The notes under the pieces: model-generated
Database searches by the model: none
Told to the model about the DNA's origin: nothing
Seen by the model: the letters and a program-made list of their open reading frames with translations, nothing else
Position numbers and translations under genes: made by a program
In this document: positions 51,180-60,165 of the stretch, in pieces
Numbering within the stretch: position 1 is the first letter of the stretch
Layout of the letters: the number at the start of each line of letters is the position of its first letter
Origin: Paenibacillus_Z sp042653205
Lineage (GTDB): Bacteria > Bacillota > Bacilli > Paenibacillales > Paenibacillaceae
Length of the DNA: 64,000 bases
Assembly: GCF_042653205.1 (NCBI RefSeq)
Contig: NZ_JBHSHY010000018.1
Span: 47,498 to 111,497 of the forward strand
Direction of reading: 5' to 3'

Positions 51180-51590
51180 ATGTTCATCGAGCTTGACCTG
51201 CAGGGCGAAGTGCCGCTTCACGAGCAAATCGCCCAGCAAATTATCGCGGGAATCGCGTCGGGGACGCTGAAGCCGGGCAAGACGCTGCCGTCGGCCAAAC
51301 GGCTGGCGGCGGATCTGCGCGTCAAGTCGCAGACGGTGCAGAAGGCGTACCGGGCGCTGCAGCAGGACGGCTTCCTGCTGGAACGGTACGACGGCCGGCT
51401 CGGCATGCTCGTGCCGACGAAGGAGGAAATGCCGCGCCTGACGGAGCGCTACATGGACCGGCTGAACAGCAAGCTGCGGGCGCTGGCGGCGGAAGGCCGG
51501 GCGCGGGGCATGACGGAGGCCGAATTCAGCAGGGCCTGCGTCGCGGTGTACCGCAGCGATTTATCGCGGATGGGAGATTCATTGGAATGA
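51180..51590 (+). CDS. GntR-family regulator, YtrA type
   Basis: A 136-residue short GntR regulator (YtrA/YhcF group). It consists of a winged helix (PLHEQIAQQIIAGIASGTLK, LPSAKRLAADLRVKSQTVQK, GFLLERYDGRLGML) and a short C-terminal helical part with no effector domain. YtrA-type regulators normally control a neighbouring membrane or transporter gene. Here the stop overlaps the start of a DUF1648 membrane protein gene by 4 bp, so it probably regulates that gene and is translationally coupled to it. Confidence 0.9.
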   Translation: MFIELDLQGEVPLHEQIAQQIIAGIASGTLKPGKTLPSAKRLAADLRVKSQTVQKAYRALQQDGFLLERYDGRLGMLVPTKEEMPRLTERYMDRLNSKLRALAAEGRARGMTEAEFSRACVAVYRSDLSRMGDSLE

Positions 51591-52303
51591 ACGGGACGCA
51601 ACAACAGGGCCGGGACCGCCGCCATGGGGTCCTGCCGCTGCATTGGTATTGGCTGCAGGCGCTGGTCATCGCGGGCTCCGCGCTCGCGGCCGCGCTGCTG
51701 TGGAAGGACATCCCCTCCACGCTGACGACGCATTACGATCTACACTTCGAGCCGGACGGCTTCGGCCGGAAAAGCTGGGCGAACGTCTTTCTGCTCAATA
51801 TCGTGCAGCTGTGCCTCCTCGCGACGATCATGGGCACGAACGCGGTCATCGCGCAGGCTGAGGCCGCCCCTTCGGCGGACAAGGCGTCGGGGGAGGCGAA
51901 GCAGCGGAAATTCCGCTACGTGAACAGCGTCTTTCTATACGCCCTGTCGCTGCTGCTGACGCTGTACTTCAGCTACATCCAGGCGACGATGCTGTACGGC
52001 TGGCCGCCCGGGGCGCTGCGGGGCGTCACGATCGGCGTGATGGCGCTCGTCGCGGCGGGCATCGTCGGCCTGGTCGCGACGGTGCGGCGGCTTGGCCTGC
52101 AGGGCCAGGGGACCGGCGACGAGGAGCACTGGCTCGCGGGCGGCGGCGTCTATTACAATCCGAAGGACCCTGCCGTCTTCGTGCCGAAGAAGCGCGGCAT
52201 CGGCTGGACGGTCAACTTCGGCCGTCCGACGGGCTGGCTGATCATCGCCACGCTCGTCGCCATCCCGTTCGCCATCGTCGCCTTGTTCGCGCTGATGACC
52301 TGA
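51587..52303 (+). CDS. DUF1648/DUF5808 membrane protein
   Basis: A 238-residue membrane protein. The N-terminal DUF1648-like part has LQALVIAGSALAAALLW and the motif IPSTLTTHYDLHFEPDGFG (residues that bind nothing known). Further segments are ANVFLLNIVQLCLLATIM and VFLYALSLLLTLYFSYI. The end contains a DUF5808-like loop (WLAGGGVYYNPKDPAVFVPK) and a last segment (GWLIIATLVAIPFAIVALFAL). In Bacillus such proteins pair with YtrA-type regulators, as here; SdpI-like immunity proteins contain related parts. Function unknown. Confidence 0.8.
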   Translation: MNGTQQQGRDRRHGVLPLHWYWLQALVIAGSALAAALLWKDIPSTLTTHYDLHFEPDGFGRKSWANVFLLNIVQLCLLATIMGTNAVIAQAEAAPSADKASGEAKQRKFRYVNSVFLYALSLLLTLYFSYIQATMLYGWPPGALRGVTIGVMALVAAGIVGLVATVRRLGLQGQGTGDEEHWLAGGGVYYNPKDPAVFVPKKRGIGWTVNFGRPTGWLIIATLVAIPFAIVALFALMT

Positions 52304-52315
52304 ACGCAACGAACG

Positions 52316-52392
52316 AAAAAGACGCCGCCGCAAGGGGCCGGCGCCGCGCTCCATGCGCGGCGGGCTTCCTTCGGACAGGCGTCTTTGATGGT
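52316..52392. terminator. Terminator-like hairpin between convergent genes
   Basis: AAAGACGCC and GGCGTCTTT enclose a structured GC-rich loop and have short A/T runs outside. The rest of the gap to 52484 holds nothing else. Confidence 0.6.
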
Positions 52393-52484
52393 TTCGGGCG
52401 GTTCGGGAGGAAGGCCCGGCAGCAGGGGACGGGGGACGGCTCGGCAGGACGCCGGCCGGCATGCGGTAGCCCGTCTCCCGCCGG

Positions 52485-53804
52485 CTAGTTCTTCAAGGCC
52501 TGGAAGGCACGCTCGGCCGCCGTGATCGTCGCGTCGATGTCCGCGTCCGTATGGGCCGTGGTCAGGAACCACGCCTCGTACTTCGACGGCGCCAGGCAGA
52601 TGCCCTGGCCCAGCATGAGGCGGAAGAAGCGGCCGAACAGCTCGCCGTCGGTATCCTGCGCCTCGTCGTAGTTGGTGACGGGATGGCTGCAGAAATGCGC
52701 GGAGAACGAGCCGCGGATGCGATTGATCGTCAGCGGGATGCCGTGCGCGTCCGCCGACGCCTGCAGCGCGTCCGCGAGCCGGGCCGCCAGGGCATCCATG
52801 CGCTCGTACGCGCCCGGCTGCCGCAGCACCTCCAGACAGGCGATCCCGGCGGAGATGGAGGCCGGGTTGCCGGCCATCGTGCCGGCTTGGTACGCGGGAC
52901 CGAGCGGCGCGACCTGGTCCATGACCTCCTTGCGGCCGCCGTAGGCGCCGATCGGTAGCCCGCCGCCGATGATCTTGCCGAGCGCCGTCAGATCGGGCTC
53001 GATGGCGGCGTGGTCCGGGAACGCGGCGAACGTCTGGGCGCTGCCGTAGTGGAAGCGGAAGGCGCTGATGACCTCGTCGTAGATGACGAGGGCGCCCGCC
53101 TCGCGGGTCATCCGGCAGAGCCCCTCGAGGAAGCCGGGCTTCGGCATGACCATGCCGAAATTGCCGACGATCGGCTCCACCATGACGGCGGCGACGTCGT
53201 CGCCGAAAGCGTCCAGCGCCGCGCGCAGGCCGTCCAGGTCGTTGAACGGCACGGTAATGACCTCGTTTGCGATGCTGACCGGCACGCCGGCGCTGTCGGG
53301 GATGCCGAGCGTCGACGGGCCGGAGCCGGCGGCGACGAGCACGAGGTCGGAGTGGCCGTGGTAGCAGCCGGCGAACTTGATGATTTTGCTGCGCTTCGTG
53401 TAGGCGCGGGCGACGCGGATCGTCGTCATGACGGCTTCCGTACCGGAATTGACGAAGCGGACCTTGTCGAGCGACGGGATCGCGTCCTTCAGCATGCGCG
53501 CGAGCGTGATCTCGAGCTCCGTCGGCGTGCCGTAGAGCGTGCCGTTCGCGGCGGCCGCGGTGATCGCCTCGGTAATATGCGGATGCGCATGGCCGGTAAT
53601 GATCGGGCCGTAGGCGCACAAGTAGTCGATGTAGCGGTTGTCGTCGACGTCCCAGAAATGGGCGCCTTGCGCGCGCTTCATGAAGACCGGCGCGCCGCCG
53701 CCGACGGCCTTGAACGAACGGGAGGGGCTGTTGACGCCCCCGACGATATGCTGCAGCGCTTCGGCGTATAACGCTTCCGAGCGCGGACGCTGCGTTGTGG
53801 ACAT
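52485..53804 (-). CDS. hemL: Glutamate-1-semialdehyde 2,1-aminomutase
   Basis: A 439-residue PLP enzyme that makes 5-aminolevulinate for heme from glutamate-1-semialdehyde. The Schiff-base Lys is in ALGKIIGGGLPIGAYGG, with NSGTEAVMTTIRVARAYT and KFAGCYHGHSDLVLVAAGSG upstream, and YQAGTMAGNPASISAG. ATG 53804 is chosen because AAGGAGG lies nine bases upstream. It is alone here. Many Bacillales have a second copy (GsaB) outside the hemAXCDBL cluster, so this may be that paralogue; the cluster itself is not in the window. Confidence 0.94.
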   Translation of the reverse strand: MSTTQRPRSEALYAEALQHIVGGVNSPSRSFKAVGGGAPVFMKRAQGAHFWDVDDNRYIDYLCAYGPIITGHAHPHITEAITAAAANGTLYGTPTELEITLARMLKDAIPSLDKVRFVNSGTEAVMTTIRVARAYTKRSKIIKFAGCYHGHSDLVLVAAGSGPSTLGIPDSAGVPVSIANEVITVPFNDLDGLRAALDAFGDDVAAVMVEPIVGNFGMVMPKPGFLEGLCRMTREAGALVIYDEVISAFRFHYGSAQTFAAFPDHAAIEPDLTALGKIIGGGLPIGAYGGRKEVMDQVAPLGPAYQAGTMAGNPASISAGIACLEVLRQPGAYERMDALAARLADALQASADAHGIPLTINRIRGSFSAHFCSHPVTNYDEAQDTDGELFGRFFRLMLGQGICLAPSKYEAWFLTTAHTDADIDATITAAERAFQALKN

Positions 53805-53902
53805 GGATGGGGCCTCCTTGGAGCGGCGGGATGAACGCCGCCGGCAATAGATAATACGAAAACGCAATAACTCATTGTACATCCGCCGGACGGCGGAGCA
53901 CA

Positions 53903-53946
53903 ACAAAGAAGGGAGCGGCCGGCCGAACCGGTTCGCTCCCTTCTCG
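53903..53946 (-). terminator. Terminator after the LCP gene
   Basis: GAAGGGAGCG and CGCTCCCTTC pair, with an inner GGCCGGCCGAACCGG loop. On the minus strand the stem is followed by TTTGTTG. Confidence 0.7.
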
Positions 53947-53951
53947 TATTC

Positions 53952-54042
53952 GCCTCGATGAATCGGCTGAATGAATCGTTCGACTGAACCGCTCGAATGA
54001 ATCGCTCGATGAATGATTCGAATTAATCGTTCGAGCCGTTCG
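53952..54042. repeat. Cluster of short GAATCG(T/C)TCGA repeats
   Basis: Several imperfect direct copies of a TGAATCGTTCGA-like unit (about 13-15 bp) lie between the terminator and the 3' end of the LCP gene and run into its last codons. Confidence 0.5.
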
Positions 54043-55153
54043 CGGTGTCGCCGCCCGACTTGCCGCTTGTCTTACCGCCCGACTTGCCGTCCGACTTGCC
54101 GTCCGACGAGTTCGTCACCGATCCGCTCGCGCCGTCCGCGCCTTGCGCGTCCGCCGGAGGCGCGACCGTCGAATCCTTCTGCAGCTCGTCTTGGACGAAC
54201 TGGAGCAGCTTGTCTTCGTCGGAGATGGCGAGCACCGACGCGCCGCCTACCTTCTCGCCGCTGATCAGGTCCATCGGAGGCACCTGCGCCTGGCCGGCGA
54301 TGTGGCTGTTCACGCCGAGCTGGCCGAGCTTGATCATGTCGTCGACGCCGATGTTCGTCTTGATGTAGCCTTGGACGCTGTCGACGATGTTCTTCATCTT
54401 GAGCAGGCTCCAGCCGCTCTTCATCTTGTCGGCTACGGCGCCGAGCAGCTTGCGCTGGCGCTCCGTGCGCGTGAAGTCGCTCATCGCGTCGTGGCGGAAG
54501 CGGACGTACTGCAGCGCCTTCGTGCCGTCGAGGTCCTGAATGCCCTTCTTCAGATGGATGTCGTAGCGGTTGCCGTCGGCATTGTCGACGTAGTTCATGT
54601 CCTTCTCGACGTCGAAGTTCTGAATGCCGCCGATCGCGTCGATGACGGACTTGAATCCTTCAAAATCCGTGTACACATAATATTGAATATCGAGGCCGAG
54701 CACTTCGCCGATCGTCTGCATGGCGAGGTCGGGACCGCCGACCGCGAAGGCGGTGTTGATCCGGTCGCTGCCGTGATCCTGAATGTGCACGTACGTGTCG
54801 CGAAGGACGGAGAAGAGGTGGATGTCCTTCTTGACCGGGTCGACGGACACGACCATCATGGAATCGGAGCGGGCTTTCTCGTTCTCCTGGAGGCCGCGGT
54901 TGTCGCCGCCCATGATCAAAATGTTCACGCGTTCCTTGCCTTCCCATTCCGGCGGCTTCTCGGCCGTCTTCACTTCGTAGTTCGTGAATTTGGGATCGGT
55001 GGTCGGCTTGCTCAAGGAATCGAGACCGTTATATACGCCGTAAGCCTGATAGACAAAATAACCGACGACCGCCAAGATCACGAGGGATACGCCGAGCAGC
55101 GCCCATTTCCAGGGCTTTTTGCGTTTCGGTTGCTTTGCTTTTGCGCGCGCCAT
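54023..55153 (-). CDS. LytR-CpsA-Psr (LCP) family wall-polymer ligase
   Basis: A 376-residue LCP protein that links teichoic acid or other phosphate polymers to peptidoglycan. The N-terminus is basic, followed by a membrane segment (WALLGVSLVILAVVGYFVYQ). The LCP domain shows NILIMGGDNR, SDSMMVVSVDPVKKDIHLFS, RDTYVHIQDHGSDRINTAFA and ALQYVRFRHD. The C-terminal 40 residues are low-complexity Lys/Gly/Ser (GKSDGKSGGKTSGKSGGD). ATG 55153 is chosen because AAGGAGG lies upstream (spacing 12). It is divergent from the ABC-2 exporter operon. The 260-bp gap is AT-rich. Confidence 0.93.
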   Translation of the reverse strand: MARAKAKQPKRKKPWKWALLGVSLVILAVVGYFVYQAYGVYNGLDSLSKPTTDPKFTNYEVKTAEKPPEWEGKERVNILIMGGDNRGLQENEKARSDSMMVVSVDPVKKDIHLFSVLRDTYVHIQDHGSDRINTAFAVGGPDLAMQTIGEVLGLDIQYYVYTDFEGFKSVIDAIGGIQNFDVEKDMNYVDNADGNRYDIHLKKGIQDLDGTKALQYVRFRHDAMSDFTRTERQRKLLGAVADKMKSGWSLLKMKNIVDSVQGYIKTNIGVDDMIKLGQLGVNSHIAGQAQVPPMDLISGEKVGGASVLAISDEDKLLQFVQDELQKDSTVAPPADAQGADGASGSVTNSSDGKSDGKSGGKTSGKSGGDTANGSND

Positions 55154-55415
55154 TTTCGTTTGCTTCCTCCTTGTAATAGCCCGAAACCGGATGAGGATCG
55201 ACCTGCTTCGGTGCAGTGAATGATGTCCGATCGTACCTGCTTGGCCATCGTTCCGCGGGGGCATTCGCATTGCCCGGGCTTGAAAATCCAGTATAGCATT
55301 ACATATCATAAAATTATAAAATGGATTGTCGTAGAGAAGCAAGTTTTATCTGATAGGAACGAATAGGGTGGACATTTCCCAGGAAATGTCGAAACGGAGA
55401 GGAGCCGGATGCTGC

Positions 55416-56651
55416 ATGCTGGCAATAGACGTCAAAGATTTGAGGAAGCAGTTCCGGGTACAGAAGAACCGGGAAGGCCTCGGCGGCGCGATGAAGGATT
55501 TGTTCAAGCGCCAATATAACGAAATTACCGCGGTCAAGGACATCAGCTTTCAAATCCCGCAGGGCGAGATTTGCGGCTATATCGGCGAGAACGGAGCGGG
55601 GAAGTCGACCACGATCAAGATGCTTACGGGCATTCTCGTGCCGACCTCGGGCCACCTCATGGTGAACGGCTTCGTGCCTTATAAAGACAGGGAAAAATTC
55701 GTCCGCGGCATCGGCGTCGTCTTCGGGCAGCGCAGCCAATTATGGTGGGATATCGGCGTCATCGAGTCCTTCCAGCTGCTGCGCAAGGTGTACCGCGTGC
55801 CGGAAGCGGAGTTCAAGAAAAGGCTCGACGAGCTGGTCGAGCGGCTGCAGCTCGGCGACCTGCTGAACCGGCCCGTGCGGAAGCTCAGCCTCGGCCAGCG
55901 GATGCGCTGCGAGCTCGTCGCGTCCCTGCTGCACAACCCGGCGATCCTGTTTCTGGACGAGCCGACGATCGGCCTCGACATCGTCGTGAAGACGGAAATC
56001 CGCGAATTCTTAAAAAAAATTAATCGGGAACAGGGCACGACGATCCTGCTGACGACGCATGATCTGCAGGATATCGAGGCGCTCTGCTCGCGCGTCATCA
56101 TGCTCGACGACGGCCGCATTATCTACGACGGCGGCCTGGACGAGCTCAAGACCCGGTGGAGCAAAGGGCGGGAGCTGCAGTTCCAATTCGGCGAGCAGCC
56201 TTCGATCGACGCGCTGCGCCGTCTGACGAACGGCCTCGCGGGCGTGGAATGGACGGTCGACAACGAGCTGACGGCCACGATGTGGCTGCCGCACGCGGTG
56301 AACGTCTCGGAGGCGCTGGCGCGCGTCGTCGGAGGCACGTCGGACATCCGCGACATTAAGATCATGGAGACCAATACCGACGAGATCGTCCGCGAGATCT
56401 ACTCGTCCGGCTCGGCGTCGAACGAAGCGGCCGCGAAGCTCGTCGCGGGTGCCTCGGCGGGCACCGCCGCGGCGGCCGACCCGGCCGAGGCGCCGCAGGC
56501 CGGCGCGGACGCGGCAGCCGCATCGCGCGGCCAAGCGGAGGCCGGGTCCGCCGGACAAGCCGAACCGGCCGCCGCGCCGGCCGAAGCCGCGAGCGGGGAG
56601 CCCGTGCCGGTCGGCGCCGGCGCGCCCGCGTCCGAGGAGCCGAAGCGATGA
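55416..56651 (+). CDS. ABC-2 exporter ATP-binding protein with an Ala/Pro-rich tail
   Basis: A 411-residue ATPase (COG4586-like). Walker A is GENGAGKST, the signature is LSLGQRMR and Walker B is ILFLDEPTIGLD, with the N-terminal region LRKQFRVQKNREG typical of this group. The final 75 residues are almost only Ala, Gly, Pro, Glu and Ser (AAADPAEAPQAGADAAAAS), an extension not needed for ATPase function. ATG 55416 is preferred because the family starts MLAIDVKDLRKQF; a GTG at 55368 would add 16 residues. The stop overlaps the first permease by 4 bp (ATGA). Confidence 0.88.
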   Translation: MLAIDVKDLRKQFRVQKNREGLGGAMKDLFKRQYNEITAVKDISFQIPQGEICGYIGENGAGKSTTIKMLTGILVPTSGHLMVNGFVPYKDREKFVRGIGVVFGQRSQLWWDIGVIESFQLLRKVYRVPEAEFKKRLDELVERLQLGDLLNRPVRKLSLGQRMRCELVASLLHNPAILFLDEPTIGLDIVVKTEIREFLKKINREQGTTILLTTHDLQDIEALCSRVIMLDDGRIIYDGGLDELKTRWSKGRELQFQFGEQPSIDALRRLTNGLAGVEWTVDNELTATMWLPHAVNVSEALARVVGGTSDIRDIKIMETNTDEIVREIYSSGSASNEAAAKLVAGASAGTAAAADPAEAPQAGADAAAASRGQAEAGSAGQAEPAAAPAEAASGEPVPVGAGAPASEEPKR

Positions 56652-57442
56652 ACAGCGCGTACTTGGACCTGATCCGCATCCGGTTTCTCATGATGCTCGC
56701 GTACCGCGTCAACTATTACAGCGGCATCGTCATCTACACGATCAACATCGGCGCCTATTATTTTCTGTGGGAGGCGATCTACGGGGACCAGAAGCTGCTC
56801 GCCGGCTTCACGCTCGCGCAAATGACGACGTACGTCGCGGTCTCCTGGATGGCCAGGGCGTTTTATTTCAATAACCTCGACCGCGAGATCGCGAACGAAA
56901 TCCGCGACGGCAGCGTAGCCGTGCAGTTCATCCGCCCGTACAACTACCTGTTCGTCAAGCTGATGCAGGGCTTCGGGGAAGGACTGTTCCGGCTGCTGCT
57001 CTTCATGGGGCCGGGCCTTGCGGTCGTCTGCCTGATCTTTCCGGTCAAGCTTCCGACGGATCCGGGCGTCTGGGCCGTGTATCTCGTCATGCTGCTGTTC
57101 AGCTTTCTTATTAATACGCAGATCAACATGCTCGTAGGCTTGTTTGCGTTCTTCGTCGAAAATAACGAGGGGATGCTGCGCATGAAACGGGTGCTCGTCG
57201 ATCTGTTCTCCGGCGTCATCGTGCCGATCTCGTTCTTCCCGGGCTGGCTGGCTGTCGCGATGAAGTGGCTGCCGTTCCAGGCGATCACGTTCCTGCCGAG
57301 CTCCGTCTTCACCGGCCGGATCGCGGGGGACGAGGTGCTGCGGGTCGTCGGCATTCAAGTCGTCTGGTTCGTCGTCCTGATCGTGCCGATCGCCTGGGTA
57401 TGGCGTCAGGCGCGGGGCCGGCTGTTCGTGCAGGGAGGGTAA
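56648..57442 (+). CDS. ABC-2 exporter permease 1
   Basis: A 264-residue membrane protein of the ABC2_membrane_6 type (COG4587-like). Six hydrophobic segments are visible, including RVNYYSGIVIYTINIGAYYF, LFMGPGLAVVCLIFPV, VYLVMLLFSFLINTQINMLV and VVWFVVLIVPIAWVW. The first residues MNSAYLDLIRIRFLMMLAYR are a typical start. It overlaps the ATPase gene by 4 bp and lies 6 bp before the second permease gene. Together they form one exporter with an unknown substrate. Confidence 0.9.
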   Translation: MNSAYLDLIRIRFLMMLAYRVNYYSGIVIYTINIGAYYFLWEAIYGDQKLLAGFTLAQMTTYVAVSWMARAFYFNNLDREIANEIRDGSVAVQFIRPYNYLFVKLMQGFGEGLFRLLLFMGPGLAVVCLIFPVKLPTDPGVWAVYLVMLLFSFLINTQINMLVGLFAFFVENNEGMLRMKRVLVDLFSGVIVPISFFPGWLAVAMKWLPFQAITFLPSSVFTGRIAGDEVLRVVGIQVVWFVVLIVPIAWVWRQARGRLFVQGG

Positions 57443-57448
57443 GGAATC

Positions 57449-58240
57449 ATGTTTTATTGGTCGCTCGCAGCGGAATATATGAAAAACTACGTCAAAACCA
57501 AGCTGACCTACCGTGCCGATTTCTGGATCGAGGTGCTGTCGGACCTGCTCTTCCAGGCGGTCAACCTCATCTTCATCCTGATCGTGTTCCGGCATACGCC
57601 GACGCTCGGCGGCTGGACCGAGGCCGAGGTGGTGTTCGTGTACGGCTACTTCATGGTGCCGTCGGGCATCTTCGGCATGCTGTTCAACATCTGGAATTTC
57701 AGCGAACGGTATATCGTCAAGGGCGAGATGGACCGCGTGCTGACGCGTCCCGCCTACAATCTGTACCAGGTGCTGCTCGAAAATCTCGATCCGCCGTCCC
57801 TGTTCGGCTCGCTCGTCGGGGTCGTCATCATAATGCTCACCTGGGGTGAGCTCGGCCTGGCGTTCCACCTGACGGACTTCCTGCTGCTGGCCGTCTTCAC
57901 GGTCGGCTCCGTCTTGATCTACGCGGGCATCTTCACGGCGCTGACGGCGATCTCGTTCTACTCGGACGCGCCGACGGGGATTCTGCCGCTCATGTACAAC
58001 ATCTCGTCTTACGGCCGGTATCCGGTCAACATTTATAACAAGGTCATCCGCTTCCTGCTGACGTGGCTGCTGCCGTTCGCCTTCACGGGCGTCATTCCGG
58101 CGTCGTACTTCCTCGGGCATAACGAGACGGGGCTGACGGACCTGGCGCCGTACACGCCGCTCATGGGCGTCGTCGTGTTCGGCATCGGGCTGCTGGTCTG
58201 GAACCACGGCGTCAAGCGGTACCGGGGCGCGGGCTCGTAA
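57449..58240 (+). CDS. ABC-2 exporter permease 2
   Basis: A 263-residue permease, partner of the previous gene (COG3694-like). It begins MFYWSLAAEYMKNYVKTKLT and has six segments, for example LLFQAVNLIFILIVF, FLLLAVFTVGSVLIYAGIF and GVVVFGIGLLVWNHG at the end. The operon ends here. The ATPase, two distinct permeases and no binding protein identify an exporter, often for lipids, antibiotics or wall components. Its divergent neighbour is an LCP ligase, which could suggest a link to envelope polymers, but that is weak evidence. Confidence 0.9.
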   Translation: MFYWSLAAEYMKNYVKTKLTYRADFWIEVLSDLLFQAVNLIFILIVFRHTPTLGGWTEAEVVFVYGYFMVPSGIFGMLFNIWNFSERYIVKGEMDRVLTRPAYNLYQVLLENLDPPSLFGSLVGVVIIMLTWGELGLAFHLTDFLLLAVFTVGSVLIYAGIFTALTAISFYSDAPTGILPLMYNISSYGRYPVNIYNKVIRFLLTWLLPFAFTGVIPASYFLGHNETGLTDLAPYTPLMGVVVFGIGLLVWNHGVKRYRGAGS

Positions 58241-58289
58241 CGGCGCGCGCCGAAAGCGGAACGATCAACGAAGAAGGAGGCAAGGAACG

Positions 58290-58766
58290 ATGCCAGTGAA
58301 AGCGAAAGCGATCGTGGGGAAAAAAGCGCCGGATTTCACGCTGCCGGCCATGGGCGGGCGGGAAGTCCGCCTCAGCCAGTTCGCCGGCCATAAAGTGGTG
58401 CTGTTCTTCTATCCGAAGGATCTGACGCCGGCGTGCACGCAGGAGTCGTGCGATTTTCGCGACGCATACGCGGAGTTCGGGAAGCATAACACCGTCGTGC
58501 TCGGCATCAGCAACGATCCGGCGGAGAGGCACGAGAAGTTCGCGGCGAAGTACGAGCTGCCGTTCGAGCTGCTGGCCGACACGGAGCATAAAGTATGCGA
58601 GCTGTACGGCGTCTGGCAGCTGAAGAAGCTGTACGGCCGCGAATACATGGGCCTCGTCCGCTCGACGTTCCTGATCGACGAGAAGGGCAAGCTCGTCCGG
58701 GAATGGCGCAACCTGCGCGTGAAAGGTCACGTACAGGAGGTGCTGGCGGCGGCGAGCGAGCTGTGA
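58290..58766 (+). CDS. bcp: Peroxiredoxin, Bcp type
   Basis: A 158-residue atypical two-cysteine peroxiredoxin. The peroxidatic Cys is in FYPKDLTPACTQESCDFRD, with the resolving Cys five residues later, as in Bcp. The family strand KAPDFTLPAMGGREVRLSQF is near the N-terminus and FLIDEKGKLVREWRN towards the end. It reduces hydroperoxides with thioredoxin. AGGAGGCAAGGAACG lies before the ATG. It has its own terminator. Confidence 0.95.
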   Translation: MPVKAKAIVGKKAPDFTLPAMGGREVRLSQFAGHKVVLFFYPKDLTPACTQESCDFRDAYAEFGKHNTVVLGISNDPAERHEKFAAKYELPFELLADTEHKVCELYGVWQLKKLYGREYMGLVRSTFLIDEKGKLVREWRNLRVKGHVQEVLAAASEL

Positions 58767-58797
58767 TGGTTCGCTAGAGCGTAGTCAGGGAAGAGGA

Positions 58798-58855
58798 GAA
58801 GGGCGTTCGCGCAAGCCGGCATGGGCCGGTACGTGCGGACGCCTTTTTTTGCGCG
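58798..58855 (+). terminator. Rho-independent terminator
   Basis: GGCGTTCGCGCA pairs with TGCGGACGCC, with an inner GCCGGC/GGCCGG stem, followed by TTTTTTT. Confidence 0.85.
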
Positions 58856-58959
58856 GCTGGGAGTAAATTGGCCGAGGCGGTCCGGCGGAAGGTGTAAAGC
58901 AGGCGTTTGCTGGCGAAACTAGCAAGTAGAGGATTTCAATAGGTTTGGAAGAGTAGGAG

Positions 58960-60018
<1,059 letters not shown>

Positions 60019-60165
60019 CGGGCCGGGCTGCCGCCCGGAAGCGGCGGGCGGCTGGGCGCGGAACGGCAAGCCGCGCGGTGCGGGATTCGAGCGCGGATGA
60101 AGGGGGATCGGCAACGCATGGCGGCGGTAACGATGCGCGAATTTGGAAGAGAAAGCGGTGGGAAG

